Shown here: piece by piece, positions 19,315 through 28,656 of the stretch | How the letters are laid out: the number at the start of each line of letters is the position of its first letter | Position numbering within the stretch: position 1 is the first letter of the stretch | NCBI GenBank assembly: GCA_009908855.1 | Contig: JAAAOM010000007.1 | Location: 23,501 to 87,500 of the forward strand | Source of the DNA: Bacteroidota bacterium | GTDB lineage: Bacteria; Bacteroidota; Bacteroidia; Bacteroidales; JAAAOM01 | Reading direction: 5' to 3' | Length of the DNA stretch: 64,000 bases | The notes under the pieces: generated by a model | What the model was told of the DNA's origin: nothing | The model's database searches: none | What the model saw: only the letters and a program-made list of their open reading frames with translations | Position numbers and translations under genes: made by a program

Positions 19315-20326
19315 GTATTTTTATATGAACGCACATGACATACTGGCTGACCTGAAGAATAAAAAATACCGCTCCATTTACTTTTTAACGGGCGAGGAGC
19401 CATATTTTATTGACCTTATTGCCAATTATATTCTTGAAAATGTATTAAGCGAATCCGAAAAGTCCTTCAATCAAACCGTTTTATATGGTAAGGACACAGA
19501 TGCTGTTACGGTTGTAAATGCGGCACGCAGGTTTCCAATGATGGCTGAATATCAGGTAGTAATGGTTAAAGAGGCACAAAATTTAAAAAACATCGATGAG
19601 CTGATACATTACACCGAGAAACCATTGAAAAGCACCATCCTGGTTATCAATCACAAATACAAAAAACTTGATAAACGCAAAAAACTGTATAAATCCATTC
19701 AGCAAAACGGTGTTTTATTTGAATCGAATAAATTATACGAAGACAAAGTTCCGGCCTGGATCGACACATTTCTCAAATCCAAAGGCTATACCATTGAACC
19801 CAAAGCAGGTTTGTTGCTGGTTGAATTTCTGGGAAATGATCTCGGAAAAATTGCCAATGAATTAGAAAAGCTCATCATTACCATTCCACCTGAAGTTAAA
19901 AAAATCACACCCCTGCATATCGAGCAGAATATTGGTATTAGTAAGGATTACAATAATCTGGAGCTACAAAAGGCCATGACTGAAAACAATTGGTTGAAAG
20001 CCTGTCAGATTGTGGATTACTTTAGCAAAAACACAAAAAACAATCCTTTTATTCTAACAGTAACTTCGCTGTATTTCTATTTCAGCAAAATATTGCTTTA
20101 TCATTTCACAGCTGATAAATCACCCCGAAATATTGCGGCAGTGTTAAAAATAAACCCTTATTTTGTGAATGATTATAAAAAAGCAGCACAGCGATATATC
20201 CCCAAAAAAGCAGTGCAGGTGATATCGCTGTTGCGGGAATATGATTTGAAATCAAAAGGTGTGGGCAATACCTCTACACCCGATGGTGATTTGCTTAAAG
20301 AGTTAATTTACAAAATAATGCATTAA
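19307..20326 (+). CDS. holA: DNA polymerase III subunit delta
   Basis: YFLTGEEPYFIDLIANYI...FPMMAEYQVVMVKEAQNLKNIDEL; GNDLGKIANELEKL; start may be the internal ATG at MNAHDIL. Confidence 0.88.
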   Translation: MHKYFYMNAHDILADLKNKKYRSIYFLTGEEPYFIDLIANYILENVLSESEKSFNQTVLYGKDTDAVTVVNAARRFPMMAEYQVVMVKEAQNLKNIDELIHYTEKPLKSTILVINHKYKKLDKRKKLYKSIQQNGVLFESNKLYEDKVPAWIDTFLKSKGYTIEPKAGLLLVEFLGNDLGKIANELEKLIITIPPEVKKITPLHIEQNIGISKDYNNLELQKAMTENNWLKACQIVDYFSKNTKNNPFILTVTSLYFYFSKILLYHFTADKSPRNIAAVLKINPYFVNDYKKAAQRYIPKKAVQVISLLREYDLKSKGVGNTSTPDGDLLKELIYKIMH

Positions 20327-20329
20327 TAT

Positions 20330-20950
20330 ATGATAACAGTTGTTTTGTGTGTGGTCATTGCCATAGTCTCCATAGCGGCATTTAATAATAGCGGGTTGTT
20401 TAATAAATTGCAGTTTAATGCTTATCAGGTATACCATCGAAAAGAATATTACCGGCTTCTTTCGCATGCCTTTGTACATGGCGGCTGGTTGCATTTATTC
20501 ATCAATGTATTTGTGTTTTTTATTTTTGGCCGCAATGTGGAGTCATTACTGAATTCGCTGGCAAATGAGGGAATCATACAATTGCCATTGGTATGGTACA
20601 TAGTTTTTTTTCTGCTTTCGGCTTTGTTTTCCACTTCCATCAGTATTTTTAAATACAAGGATGATGTATATTACAATGCCGTTGGTGCTTCCGGTGCTGT
20701 GTCAGCTGTGTTGTTTTTCTGGATATTCTTTAATCCCTGGGAGAAACTTTATTTATATGGTGTGTTGCCCATTCCTGCCATTATTTTTGCCGTGGCATAT
20801 ATAATCTACTCGCAATACATGAGCAAACGAAACCAGGACAATATTGGCCACGATGCCCATCTACTGGGTGCCGTTTTTGGATTTGTTTTTCCGCTTTTCA
20901 TTAACTTAAAATTCATTAATATTTTCTTGTCTCAAATATTAAATTTCTGA
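20330..20950 (+). CDS. Rhomboid family intramembrane serine protease
   Basis: EYYRLLSHAFVHGGWLHLFINVFVFFIFGRNVE; GASGAVSAVLF (catalytic Ser); H in DNIGHDAHLLGAVFGF. Confidence 0.92.
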   Translation: MITVVLCVVIAIVSIAAFNNSGLFNKLQFNAYQVYHRKEYYRLLSHAFVHGGWLHLFINVFVFFIFGRNVESLLNSLANEGIIQLPLVWYIVFFLLSALFSTSISIFKYKDDVYYNAVGASGAVSAVLFFWIFFNPWEKLYLYGVLPIPAIIFAVAYIIYSQYMSKRNQDNIGHDAHLLGAVFGFVFPLFINLKFINIFLSQILNF

Positions 20951-20953
20951 CAC

Positions 20954-21454
20954 ATGGCTCAACCAATGAAAAAAGCCATTTTTTTGGATCGCGATGGTGT
21001 TGTTAATTGTAATAGTTCGCACTACTATGTATATAAAGAGGATGATTTTATAATCAACGAAGGACTTATGGAGTTTATGCGGCAGGGTACGGATATGGGA
21101 TATATATTTATTGTGATCTCTAACCAAAGCGGGATAGCCAAAGGATTATATACTAAAAATGATGTGGACACACTTCATGATTGGTTTAACGAAAAGCTCC
21201 GTGAAAACGGGTTGTGGATAGCTGAATTTTACTATTGTGTTCATCATCCTGATTATGGAGCGTGTTTATGCAGAAAGCCCGGTTCATTGCTCATTGAAAA
21301 AGCGTTGGCACGGTTTAACATCGATCCCCTACTATCGGTTCTTTTCGGAGACCAGGAAAGGGATGTGCAAGCTGCCCATAAAGTCGGTGTGCGCGGTGTA
21401 AAAATCGATGCCAATGAGAATTTAATGAATTACCTGAATCTGATCAAACCATAG
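20954..21454 (+). CDS. HAD family hydrolase, D-glycero-manno-heptose 1,7-bisphosphate phosphatase-like
   Basis: IFLDRDGVVN; VISNQSGIAKGLYT; CHHPDYGACLCRKPGSLLIEKA; FGDQERDVQAAHKVGVRGV. Confidence 0.88.
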   Translation: MAQPMKKAIFLDRDGVVNCNSSHYYVYKEDDFIINEGLMEFMRQGTDMGYIFIVISNQSGIAKGLYTKNDVDTLHDWFNEKLRENGLWIAEFYYCVHHPDYGACLCRKPGSLLIEKALARFNIDPLLSVLFGDQERDVQAAHKVGVRGVKIDANENLMNYLNLIKP

Positions 21455-21457
21455 CAA

Positions 21458-22312
21458 ATGCCCGTAACCAAAGACCAGTATGTATGCCTGAACGGCCTGT
21501 ACATGATCAGCGATGGCCATTCCTTTTATACCGGTAACCGGGCTTTTTTGTATGGCGATGGCTTTTTTGAAACCATCTTTGCAACAGGCTCCCGTATACC
21601 TTTTTTCGATCTACATTTTGAACGCATCACCAAAGCCATACAGCAGTACAATTTTATTCCGGATCCTTCTTTCAACAAAGAAAAATTACGGCAGGACATA
21701 GAAGGCCTTATCCATCGAAATAAATCGTATACTGCCACACGAATTCGTATAACTTTTTTCAGGAATGAAGGCGGCCTTTTTACACCCACCGACAACCATT
21801 TCTCCTGGTTTATCAATAGTGAACGATTGCCGACTGATGGCTTTGAATTGAATAAACAGGGATTAAAGATTGATGTATACCCTGACCTGAAAAAAAACAC
21901 CGATCCTTTCTCAGCTTTTAAAAATATCAGTGCGCAGTTGTATGTGCAGGCCGGACTGTATAAACATAAAAACCTGCTGGATGAATGCATTATTCTTAAT
22001 AACAGACATGAAGTTTGCGAAAGCATCAGTTCCAATATTTTTTTGGTGTATCAGAAAAAAGTATTTACACCCGCCCTTTCTACCGGATGTGTTGACGGGG
22101 TCATGCGCAAAACGGTGACAGGTATTTTAAAAAACCAGGGTTATACAATAAAAGAGGGCGTTTTTGATATTGATGCGCTTCGGGAGGCAGAAGAAATTTT
22201 TCTTACCAACGCCATAAACGGTGTACGCTGGGTTGGCGCTTTCAGGAACAAACGCTTTTACAATTTTGTTGCAAAAGCATTAATCAAAGAGCTAAACAAC
22301 ATGATACAATAA
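21458..22312 (+). CDS. Aminotransferase class IV (PabC/IlvE fold type IV)
   Basis: FLYGDGFFETIFATGSRIPFFDLHFERI; LNNRHEVCESISSNIFLVYQKKVFTPALSTGCVDGVMRKTV. Confidence 0.88.
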   Translation: MPVTKDQYVCLNGLYMISDGHSFYTGNRAFLYGDGFFETIFATGSRIPFFDLHFERITKAIQQYNFIPDPSFNKEKLRQDIEGLIHRNKSYTATRIRITFFRNEGGLFTPTDNHFSWFINSERLPTDGFELNKQGLKIDVYPDLKKNTDPFSAFKNISAQLYVQAGLYKHKNLLDECIILNNRHEVCESISSNIFLVYQKKVFTPALSTGCVDGVMRKTVTGILKNQGYTIKEGVFDIDALREAEEIFLTNAINGVRWVGAFRNKRFYNFVAKALIKELNNMIQ

Positions 22313-22702
22313 AAACCGCCGGTTCGGGCTTGCAGCTCAGACTCCTCCTTTCTAAACGATCACAATAAAACATATATTTGGGTTGATAACCATTTCAAGG
22401 ATAAGACCCTGCAATCAGCCGTTACCTGTTGGGTGCAATAGGTGTTCAATAAGGCATAAGTTTTCTAACCTTGAAACAAGGGGTTATAATCGTCTGCGTA
22501 TGAGGCTTCGACTACGCTCAGCCTGACCGCACATTAAGTTAAACCTGACCGGGTATTTTGTAAAAAAGGAATGTAATAATACATGCTCAAATAGGATCAT
22601 AAGGGGAAATAGTTACCAATTCCTCTAAAAGTAGCATGAATTGAGATAAATAAAATTATAGGAAAAAGCATTGAATAGCATAAATAGTTACCATCCTGTT
22701 TT

Positions 22703-23839
22703 TTAATACACCAAACTCACTGAACCGGCCACCGGTTCTTCCTGATCGGGTGTATTCAGGTCAATAACATAATAATAGCTATCGGCAGGTAATAATTTGC
22801 CTTTATAGGTACCATCCCAAAAATCGGAAGTTGCATCATTGGTACTGAATACCATACGTCCCCAACGGTCAAATATTTCCAGGCGTGCACCGGGGAACTG
22901 TTCCAGCTCTTCAATAACCCAGCCGCCTTTTTCATTTTCCGGTGAGAAGGCATTGGGTATATTTTCAAGGATTTCCATTACATTACAGGCCAGTATTACA
23001 ATGGTATCACTGTATTCGCAGCCGTAAAAGTCGGTTACGTCTACCCATATAGTTCGGGATGAATCCTTTTTGGTAATGGCATCAACCTGTATCTGGTCAC
23101 TCATATCACCGGTAGACCAGTCATAGATGGCATAGTCGCCCGGATAAAGGTATCGCGGGTCTTTGTCGCAGATTTTTATCTGATCTTCCATGTTGATCCT
23201 GTTCAAAGGATATTTCATAACCATGGCGGTATCAGATTCAATACAACGTACTCCCGGTCGCTCATAAACGGCCCTGAAAGCCAGTCGGTCTGTTCTTAGC
23301 TGATCGAGTGTATCGTTATTGCTCACTTCAAGATCAATATTATCGCCAATTTGATCATTTTGTCCAACCTGTATCCATTCATAGGACAGCGGTTTGTTGT
23401 TATCGAACCGGATTACCGGACTCATAATGCGATGATCACCAAAGCATAAACCAATCTCGTTATCTTCGAAGGTCACTTCCAATGGTTCAACATCAATTGT
23501 TGCCGATACCGGTGCACCATTACAGTCAAACTCTGTAAATTCCTGCACCTGAAGGGTATATTCTCCGGGTTCACACGGATAATCAATTTCCAGCGAATCG
23601 GTGGTGGAAGTACTTAATATTTGGTTGTTGTTCGGGCCGTATAGAGTCCATTGGAATACAGAACCTTCCAGGCCGGTAACTCCATATTTAATCCGACTAC
23701 CGGCACTCACAATCGTGCCATCGGCTAACGATTGTGAGTATCCTGTAGTGGTAATGAGTAATAATACCAGGTAGATTACATTATGCATAATATGTAAAAC
23801 GCTGTTTTTCATGTTATTTTTTTTTCTACCAGGCATCAT
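22703..23839 (-). CDS. Secreted protein with gliding-motility-associated (type B T9SS) C-terminal domain
   Basis: Signal peptide; C-terminal IPNAFSPENEKGGWVIEELEQFPGARLEIFDRWGRMVFSTNDATSDFWDGTYKGKLLPADSYYYVIDL. Confidence 0.9.
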   Translation of the reverse strand: MMPGRKKNNMKNSVLHIMHNVIYLVLLLITTTGYSQSLADGTIVSAGSRIKYGVTGLEGSVFQWTLYGPNNNQILSTSTTDSLEIDYPCEPGEYTLQVQEFTEFDCNGAPVSATIDVEPLEVTFEDNEIGLCFGDHRIMSPVIRFDNNKPLSYEWIQVGQNDQIGDNIDLEVSNNDTLDQLRTDRLAFRAVYERPGVRCIESDTAMVMKYPLNRINMEDQIKICDKDPRYLYPGDYAIYDWSTGDMSDQIQVDAITKKDSSRTIWVDVTDFYGCEYSDTIVILACNVMEILENIPNAFSPENEKGGWVIEELEQFPGARLEIFDRWGRMVFSTNDATSDFWDGTYKGKLLPADSYYYVIDLNTPDQEEPVAGSVSLVY

Positions 23840-23881
23840 TTGTATAATATAAAGTTACAACTGCAAATCAACATCTATCTA

Positions 23882-24715
23882 CTAATATACATTCTCTATG
23901 TGCTGGATTGGAGAGGTGTCTGGTGTAGGATATACATACAATGTATAATCAGAACCAGGAAGGTCTCCTGCCTGAGCAGCTACCAGAGAAGGATCCAGTG
24001 ATTTATCACCAATGCGGTCAACTACATTAGTAATTGTAATGGTATAAGTACCGGCTCCCTGGTTTAATTGCCCTGTTGCAATATCAAGTGTATAGGCCGA
24101 AGTACCACCTGTACCTACATTATCGGCCAATGAACCAACCGTGGCGGTATTGCCATTACTTAAATCACTGCCATCGAAATCAATATCATAAGTAATATCC
24201 CAAGGGCCAAAACCGGTTAAATCCAAATCTAAGGAGTAATCTTGTGCACCACAGGCACCATCAGATGTAGCTCCTGAAAAATCGATGGTAGCACGGGGTA
24301 CAACCTGAATGGTCAGCGATTCAGTATCACCATCACAACCGGTTCCTGACTGCGGCTGGGTACGCTCCTGAACAGTTAAAGTAACTTGTCCGGGTGAACC
24401 TGCCATCGTAGCATGGATTAATGAGTCTGCATAAAATCCACCGCCAACATCTGTGGCCGGGTTATCACTTGCATCCAGTACAGTTGTACCATCATCAAAG
24501 CTCCAGTTAAAGATGGATGGGTCCATATTTGGGAATGCTTTGATAACCGGATCCGGATTAACGGCATATTCAGCGCGTGAACCTACGGTTACTGTATCGA
24601 TTGATTCGTCTCCTATGGGGGCTACCAGGCTTTGGGCAAAGGCTCCCGTTGAGACAGCCACGAAGGCTATTGCTGTTAAAAGATTCTTTAGTTTCATAAT
24701 GTTATTCTCCCGCAA
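23882..24715 (-). CDS. Secreted Ig-like hypothetical protein, related to the neighbouring 24746..25540 product
   Basis: Signal peptide (MKLKNLLTAIAFVAVSTGAFAQ); DESIDTVTVGSRAEYAVNPDP; two Cys-containing segments; C-terminus PTPDTSPIQHIENVY. Confidence 0.75.
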   Translation of the reverse strand: MRENNIMKLKNLLTAIAFVAVSTGAFAQSLVAPIGDESIDTVTVGSRAEYAVNPDPVIKAFPNMDPSIFNWSFDDGTTVLDASDNPATDVGGGFYADSLIHATMAGSPGQVTLTVQERTQPQSGTGCDGDTESLTIQVVPRATIDFSGATSDGACGAQDYSLDLDLTGFGPWDITYDIDFDGSDLSNGNTATVGSLADNVGTGGTSAYTLDIATGQLNQGAGTYTITITNVVDRIGDKSLDPSLVAAQAGDLPGSDYTLYVYPTPDTSPIQHIENVY

Positions 24716-24745
24716 ATTTAATTATTCTATTGTTGTTTATTATTT

Positions 24746-25540
24746 TTATTTGTTAGGTAAATGATAGATTACACCTGTATTTGGTACTCTGTTAATGGTG
24801 AATACTAAAACATCATTTGGGTTCACAGTTACCGATGATTTTCTTGAAATACGGTCAGACACCTCTTCAATAGTAATGTCATAATCACCAAGGCCATCGT
24901 TGAATGTACCGGCTGGTATCGTAAATTCAGTATCAGCTGCAGTTAAGTCAAAATCGTTGTCATAAATATCAGCATTAGAAGGGCCGTCAATGTTCACATT
25001 GATTCTTACATTGCCATCAGCAACACTTGTGGTTAAAGAAATTGGAACATCAAGGGCAATAGCAGTCGGATCATCCGTACATGTATCCCCGGTTGCAGGT
25101 GTAATGGCTGCTGTCGGAGCAGCAATGATCTCTACGTCAATGTTAGTAACATCACCGGATGCACAGCCTGCTGAACTCACTTCCTGCACAGAAATTTGTC
25201 CTGTTGCGGGAGCACTTTCCATATCAACAGTTACGTCATTATCAGTATCCGGAGCGCCGGCTATGGTACCCAATGCAGCGTCCACAGTCCAGGTAAAGGT
25301 TGATTCGAGTGTACCAGACATTGTTGAAAAATCGTAACTTGGATTGGCTGTAGGATCAGGAGCTACTACATAGCGCATAGAGGCACCTACGGTTACGGAG
25401 TCAATATTTTCATTGGCATCCACACCACCACTGTTTGATCCATGTTCGTAAAATCCACCTGGTTGCGCAAAAGCGCTAACGCTCAAAAAGAACAGAGCTA
25501 AAATGCTCAAAACGATGTTTAATCTTGCTGTTGTTTTCAT
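24746..25540 (-). CDS. Secreted Ig-like hypothetical protein, related to the neighbouring 23882..24715 product
   Basis: Signal peptide (MKTTARLNIVLSILALFFLSVSAFAQ); NENIDSVTVGASMRYVVAPDP; C-terminus RVPNTGVIYHLPNK. Confidence 0.75.
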   Translation of the reverse strand: MKTTARLNIVLSILALFFLSVSAFAQPGGFYEHGSNSGGVDANENIDSVTVGASMRYVVAPDPTANPSYDFSTMSGTLESTFTWTVDAALGTIAGAPDTDNDVTVDMESAPATGQISVQEVSSAGCASGDVTNIDVEIIAAPTAAITPATGDTCTDDPTAIALDVPISLTTSVADGNVRINVNIDGPSNADIYDNDFDLTAADTEFTIPAGTFNDGLGDYDITIEEVSDRISRKSSVTVNPNDVLVFTINRVPNTGVIYHLPNK

Positions 25541-25980
25541 TGTATGTTTAATTTAAATTTCAATTTATTATCTGATTGTGCGGAATATATGGTATTCCTG
25601 ATTTTTGTGCAAACAAAGTTATCACCAATGTCGGTGGCTGAAAATGAATACGTTGCATCAGTTTTAATTGTGTTCGATAGCAAAACAGAATTGATAAAAA
25701 CATTTGATAAGGTGTTTTTAACCCCGAATGGTTGAGCGAATGTTTGGTGATAAATGATATATGTCGTAGTGTATGGCGGCAATATACTAATTTGGGAACA
25801 ACAATCTTTCACAGGCAATTGTGGCTCATATTCCGTTATTGCCGGAAGATGTACTTGTTGATGAAGATATACATGCTTCATCCTTTCGATATGTTGATCC
25901 CCACTCTTCACTTCAATTCTTACTTGTTTGGTTCTAATTGTGTTTAACGCATAACGCCTGTTTTGGTTACGAAGGCTCAA
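25537..25980 (-). CDS. Hypothetical protein of uncertain reality; stop overlaps start of the next gene (ATGA)
   Basis: 147-aa ORF in the same direction as the secreted cassette with ATGA overlap; composition not convincingly protein-like. Confidence 0.3.
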   Translation of the reverse strand: MSLRNQNRRYALNTIRTKQVRIEVKSGDQHIERMKHVYLHQQVHLPAITEYEPQLPVKDCCSQISILPPYTTTYIIYHQTFAQPFGVKNTLSNVFINSVLLSNTIKTDATYSFSATDIGDNFVCTKIRNTIYSAQSDNKLKFKLNIQ

Positions 25981-26106
25981 TTTTTTTACACCATTTGAAC
26001 CAATATTTACATTAAGTTAAATAAAATTAATGTCAATCTCAATTTATTATGAATATAAATTGATTGTATGATAGAAAGGGAGACAGCCTGTGCGGTTATT
26101 AATTAG

Positions 26107-26136
26107 TTTTTGCAGGAAAAGTCCGGTGTTGGATAA
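26107..26136 (+). repeat. Dispersed repeat copy A
   Basis: TTTTTGCAGGAAAAGTCCGGTGTTGGATAA; 27/30 identical to the reverse complement of 61278..61307. Confidence 0.7.
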
Positions 26137-26277
26137 GAAAGCACCATTTTCAAGGCTTGCGAAGTTAGGAAATCCGCAGTTTACTGATGTAAATGAGGAA
26201 TTTCCTGATAAGCGTAACGCAGAACCGACGACACAGGAGGAGCTCGGCGAAGCCAAAATGGAGCTTTCTTGACGACA

Positions 26278-26916
26278 CTAATTAAACTGAGGGTTTTCCG
26301 GAAAATTAGGCCATAAACTATACTTATTGCCCATACTATTAAGTACTTTTTTCCAGAAACTGCGAGTGGGAGGGGTAAGAATATCTTTTTCAGGCAGGTC
26401 GGTTACGATCCATGAATTTTCGGATAGTTCATTATCTAACTGTTCGGAGTTCCAGCCGGAATAGCCCAGGAAAAAACGAATTCTTTTTTGGTCCAGGTTT
26501 TCCGATTCGATGAGTTGCTTAACAGCATCAAAATCACCGCCCCAATATAAATCAGGCAAAATTTGAACAGAACCGGGAATTATATCGCCCAGTGAATGAA
26601 TGTAATGGATGGTATTTGTATTTACCGGCCCTCCTAATGAAACGGGCACTTCTTTTTTTGGAAAGTCGCTTAGCACCTCATTGATCTGAAGGTTTATAGG
26701 CTTGTTGAGCACAAAACCAACTGTGCCATCCTCATTGTGTTCGGTCAATAAAACAATGGAACGCTTAAAATACACATCCTGAAGAAAAGGTTCGGAAATT
26801 AATACACGTCCTTTATCTGGGATCGCATCTTTCTCGTCTACACCGAAAAAATCAAAATCTATTTCCATAAGCGCCTCCTTTCCCGATTTAACACCAAAGA
26901 ATATGCCAATTATCAA
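26278..26916 (-). CDS. YqgE/AlgH family protein
   Basis: GRVLISEPFLQDVYFKRSIVLLTEHNEDGTVGFVLNKPINL; GGPVNTNTIHYIHS; RFFLGYSGWNSEQLDNEL; likely real start at internal MEIDFDFF. Confidence 0.92.
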   Translation of the reverse strand: MIIGIFFGVKSGKEALMEIDFDFFGVDEKDAIPDKGRVLISEPFLQDVYFKRSIVLLTEHNEDGTVGFVLNKPINLQINEVLSDFPKKEVPVSLGGPVNTNTIHYIHSLGDIIPGSVQILPDLYWGGDFDAVKQLIESENLDQKRIRFFLGYSGWNSEQLDNELSENSWIVTDLPEKDILTPPTRSFWKKVLNSMGNKYSLWPNFPENPQFN

Positions 26917-26951
26917 TGACTAATTTAATGATAAATTAAAAGAATATTTTA

Positions 26952-28472
26952 ATGTGTATGTTTGTGTTTCATAAAGATTTTGTTAACATCATACTTCAAA
27001 ATCACTACAATGACCCGATTATGGAACATAAAGCCAAAGATGCCTCGTTGACGGCCAGCCTGATACCCATTGTATTTCTGATAACTTTTCTGAGCCTGAA
27101 TGTTATGATATTTGGTGATGACACATTGTCGGGTTCCAATCAGATCATTCTGCTGATGGCCGCATCCATTGCTTCTCTGATTGCATATATAAATGGTTAT
27201 TCATGGGAGCATATTCTTCAATCGATTTTGAAAAGTATCCATACTGCCATGCCGGCCATTTTAATTTTGTTGGTTATTGGCAGTCTGGCAGGTACATGGA
27301 TGATCAGTGGGGTAGTGCCGGCAATGATTTATTACGGCCTTGAAATAATCCATCCCTCCATTTTTTTGGGAACGGCGCTGGTTGTAAGCGGAATAGTTTC
27401 GCTGGCCACCGGAAGCAGCTGGAGCACCATTGCTACTATTGGCGTGGCATTGTTTGGTATTGGCCACACACTGGGTATTCATGAAGGTATGGTGGCTGGT
27501 GCGATTATTTCCGGCGCTTATTTCGGGGATAAAATGTCCCCGTTGTCTGATACCACCAACCTGGCACCGGCGGTAGCCGGCACAGGGCTTTTTACACATA
27601 TCCGTTATATGATGTATACAACGGTACCGGCCATTTTATTGGCTTTTATCATTTTTATAATTCTTGGATTTACCATCGATTTTAGTGCCCAATCATTGGG
27701 TATTGCTGAGGTGCAAAGCGCCATAAGAAGTAATTTTAATATCAATCCCTGGTTATTAATAGTGCCGGCTGTACTTATCGTGCTAATAATGAAAAAAATA
27801 TCGCCACTTCCGGCACTTTTTATCGGTACTTTGTCGGGTGCTTTGTTTGCCTTTATTTTTCAGGGCGATTTGATTCACGAACTTAAGGGCCAAACTGTGG
27901 GTGGTGGTTTTCAGAATACGTATCGCATACTTATGGAGTCTATGTTTGGTACTTTGAATTTTGGAACGCAGCATCCTGTTATTGACCGGTTATTTTCAAC
28001 TTCGGGTATGGCTGGTATGCTGAATACCGTATGGCTGATACTTACAGCCATGGTTTTTGGTGGTTCCATGGACGCGGGCGGACAGTTGAGGACTATTTCC
28101 CATGCCATTATCCAAAAAGCCAGGTCAGGCGGTTCATTGATCGGTTCAACGGTATTTACCTGCCTGTTTTTTAATGCCACAGCATCCGATCAGTATATGG
28201 CCATTGTGGTGCCGGGAAGAATGTTTTCTGATACCTTCAGACAAAGAGGGTATAAACCCGAGGTGCTGAGCCGTACCCTGGAAGACGCCGGTACCGTTAC
28301 GTCCGTGCTTATTCCCTGGAATACCGGTGGCGCCACTCAGGCCAAAGTATTGGGGGTATCTACCTGGACCTATTTACCATATTGTTTTTTCAATATTTTA
28401 AGTCCGGTAATTGCCATTATGCTGGCTTATGCCAATTATAAAATCCGTCGGAATAATAAAGAGGATGCATAA
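26952..28472 (+). CDS. nhaC: Na+/H+ antiporter NhaC family
   Basis: SGIVSLATGSSWSTIATIGVALFGIG; GAIISGAYFGDKMSPLSDTTNLAPAVAG; NATASDQYMAIVVPGRMF; probable start ATG at 27021 (MEHKAKDAS). Confidence 0.93.
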   Translation: MCMFVFHKDFVNIILQNHYNDPIMEHKAKDASLTASLIPIVFLITFLSLNVMIFGDDTLSGSNQIILLMAASIASLIAYINGYSWEHILQSILKSIHTAMPAILILLVIGSLAGTWMISGVVPAMIYYGLEIIHPSIFLGTALVVSGIVSLATGSSWSTIATIGVALFGIGHTLGIHEGMVAGAIISGAYFGDKMSPLSDTTNLAPAVAGTGLFTHIRYMMYTTVPAILLAFIIFIILGFTIDFSAQSLGIAEVQSAIRSNFNINPWLLIVPAVLIVLIMKKISPLPALFIGTLSGALFAFIFQGDLIHELKGQTVGGGFQNTYRILMESMFGTLNFGTQHPVIDRLFSTSGMAGMLNTVWLILTAMVFGGSMDAGGQLRTISHAIIQKARSGGSLIGSTVFTCLFFNATASDQYMAIVVPGRMFSDTFRQRGYKPEVLSRTLEDAGTVTSVLIPWNTGGATQAKVLGVSTWTYLPYCFFNILSPVIAIMLAYANYKIRRNNKEDA

Positions 28473-28656
28473 TTAGCACTTATTCTGCAGGACAACAGGG
28501 TATGTTCGATGTCCATTTATGAAACAGATCAATTGAAAAACTAACCTGGCCACTGATAAAACTTCTATACGGGTGCAGGGGATATCCTCCCGAAGCAATC
28601 AAGCGCTATCGCAAAAATATTGTTAGTGCTTTGCCATATATTCCTGTAAAATAGTA

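Noticed and set aside
26047-26272. Short ORFs on both strands (69 and 60 aa) near 26.1 kb
   Set aside because: Both strands open over a short stretch that includes the dispersed repeat; composition and lack of domain suggest non-coding repeat DNA.
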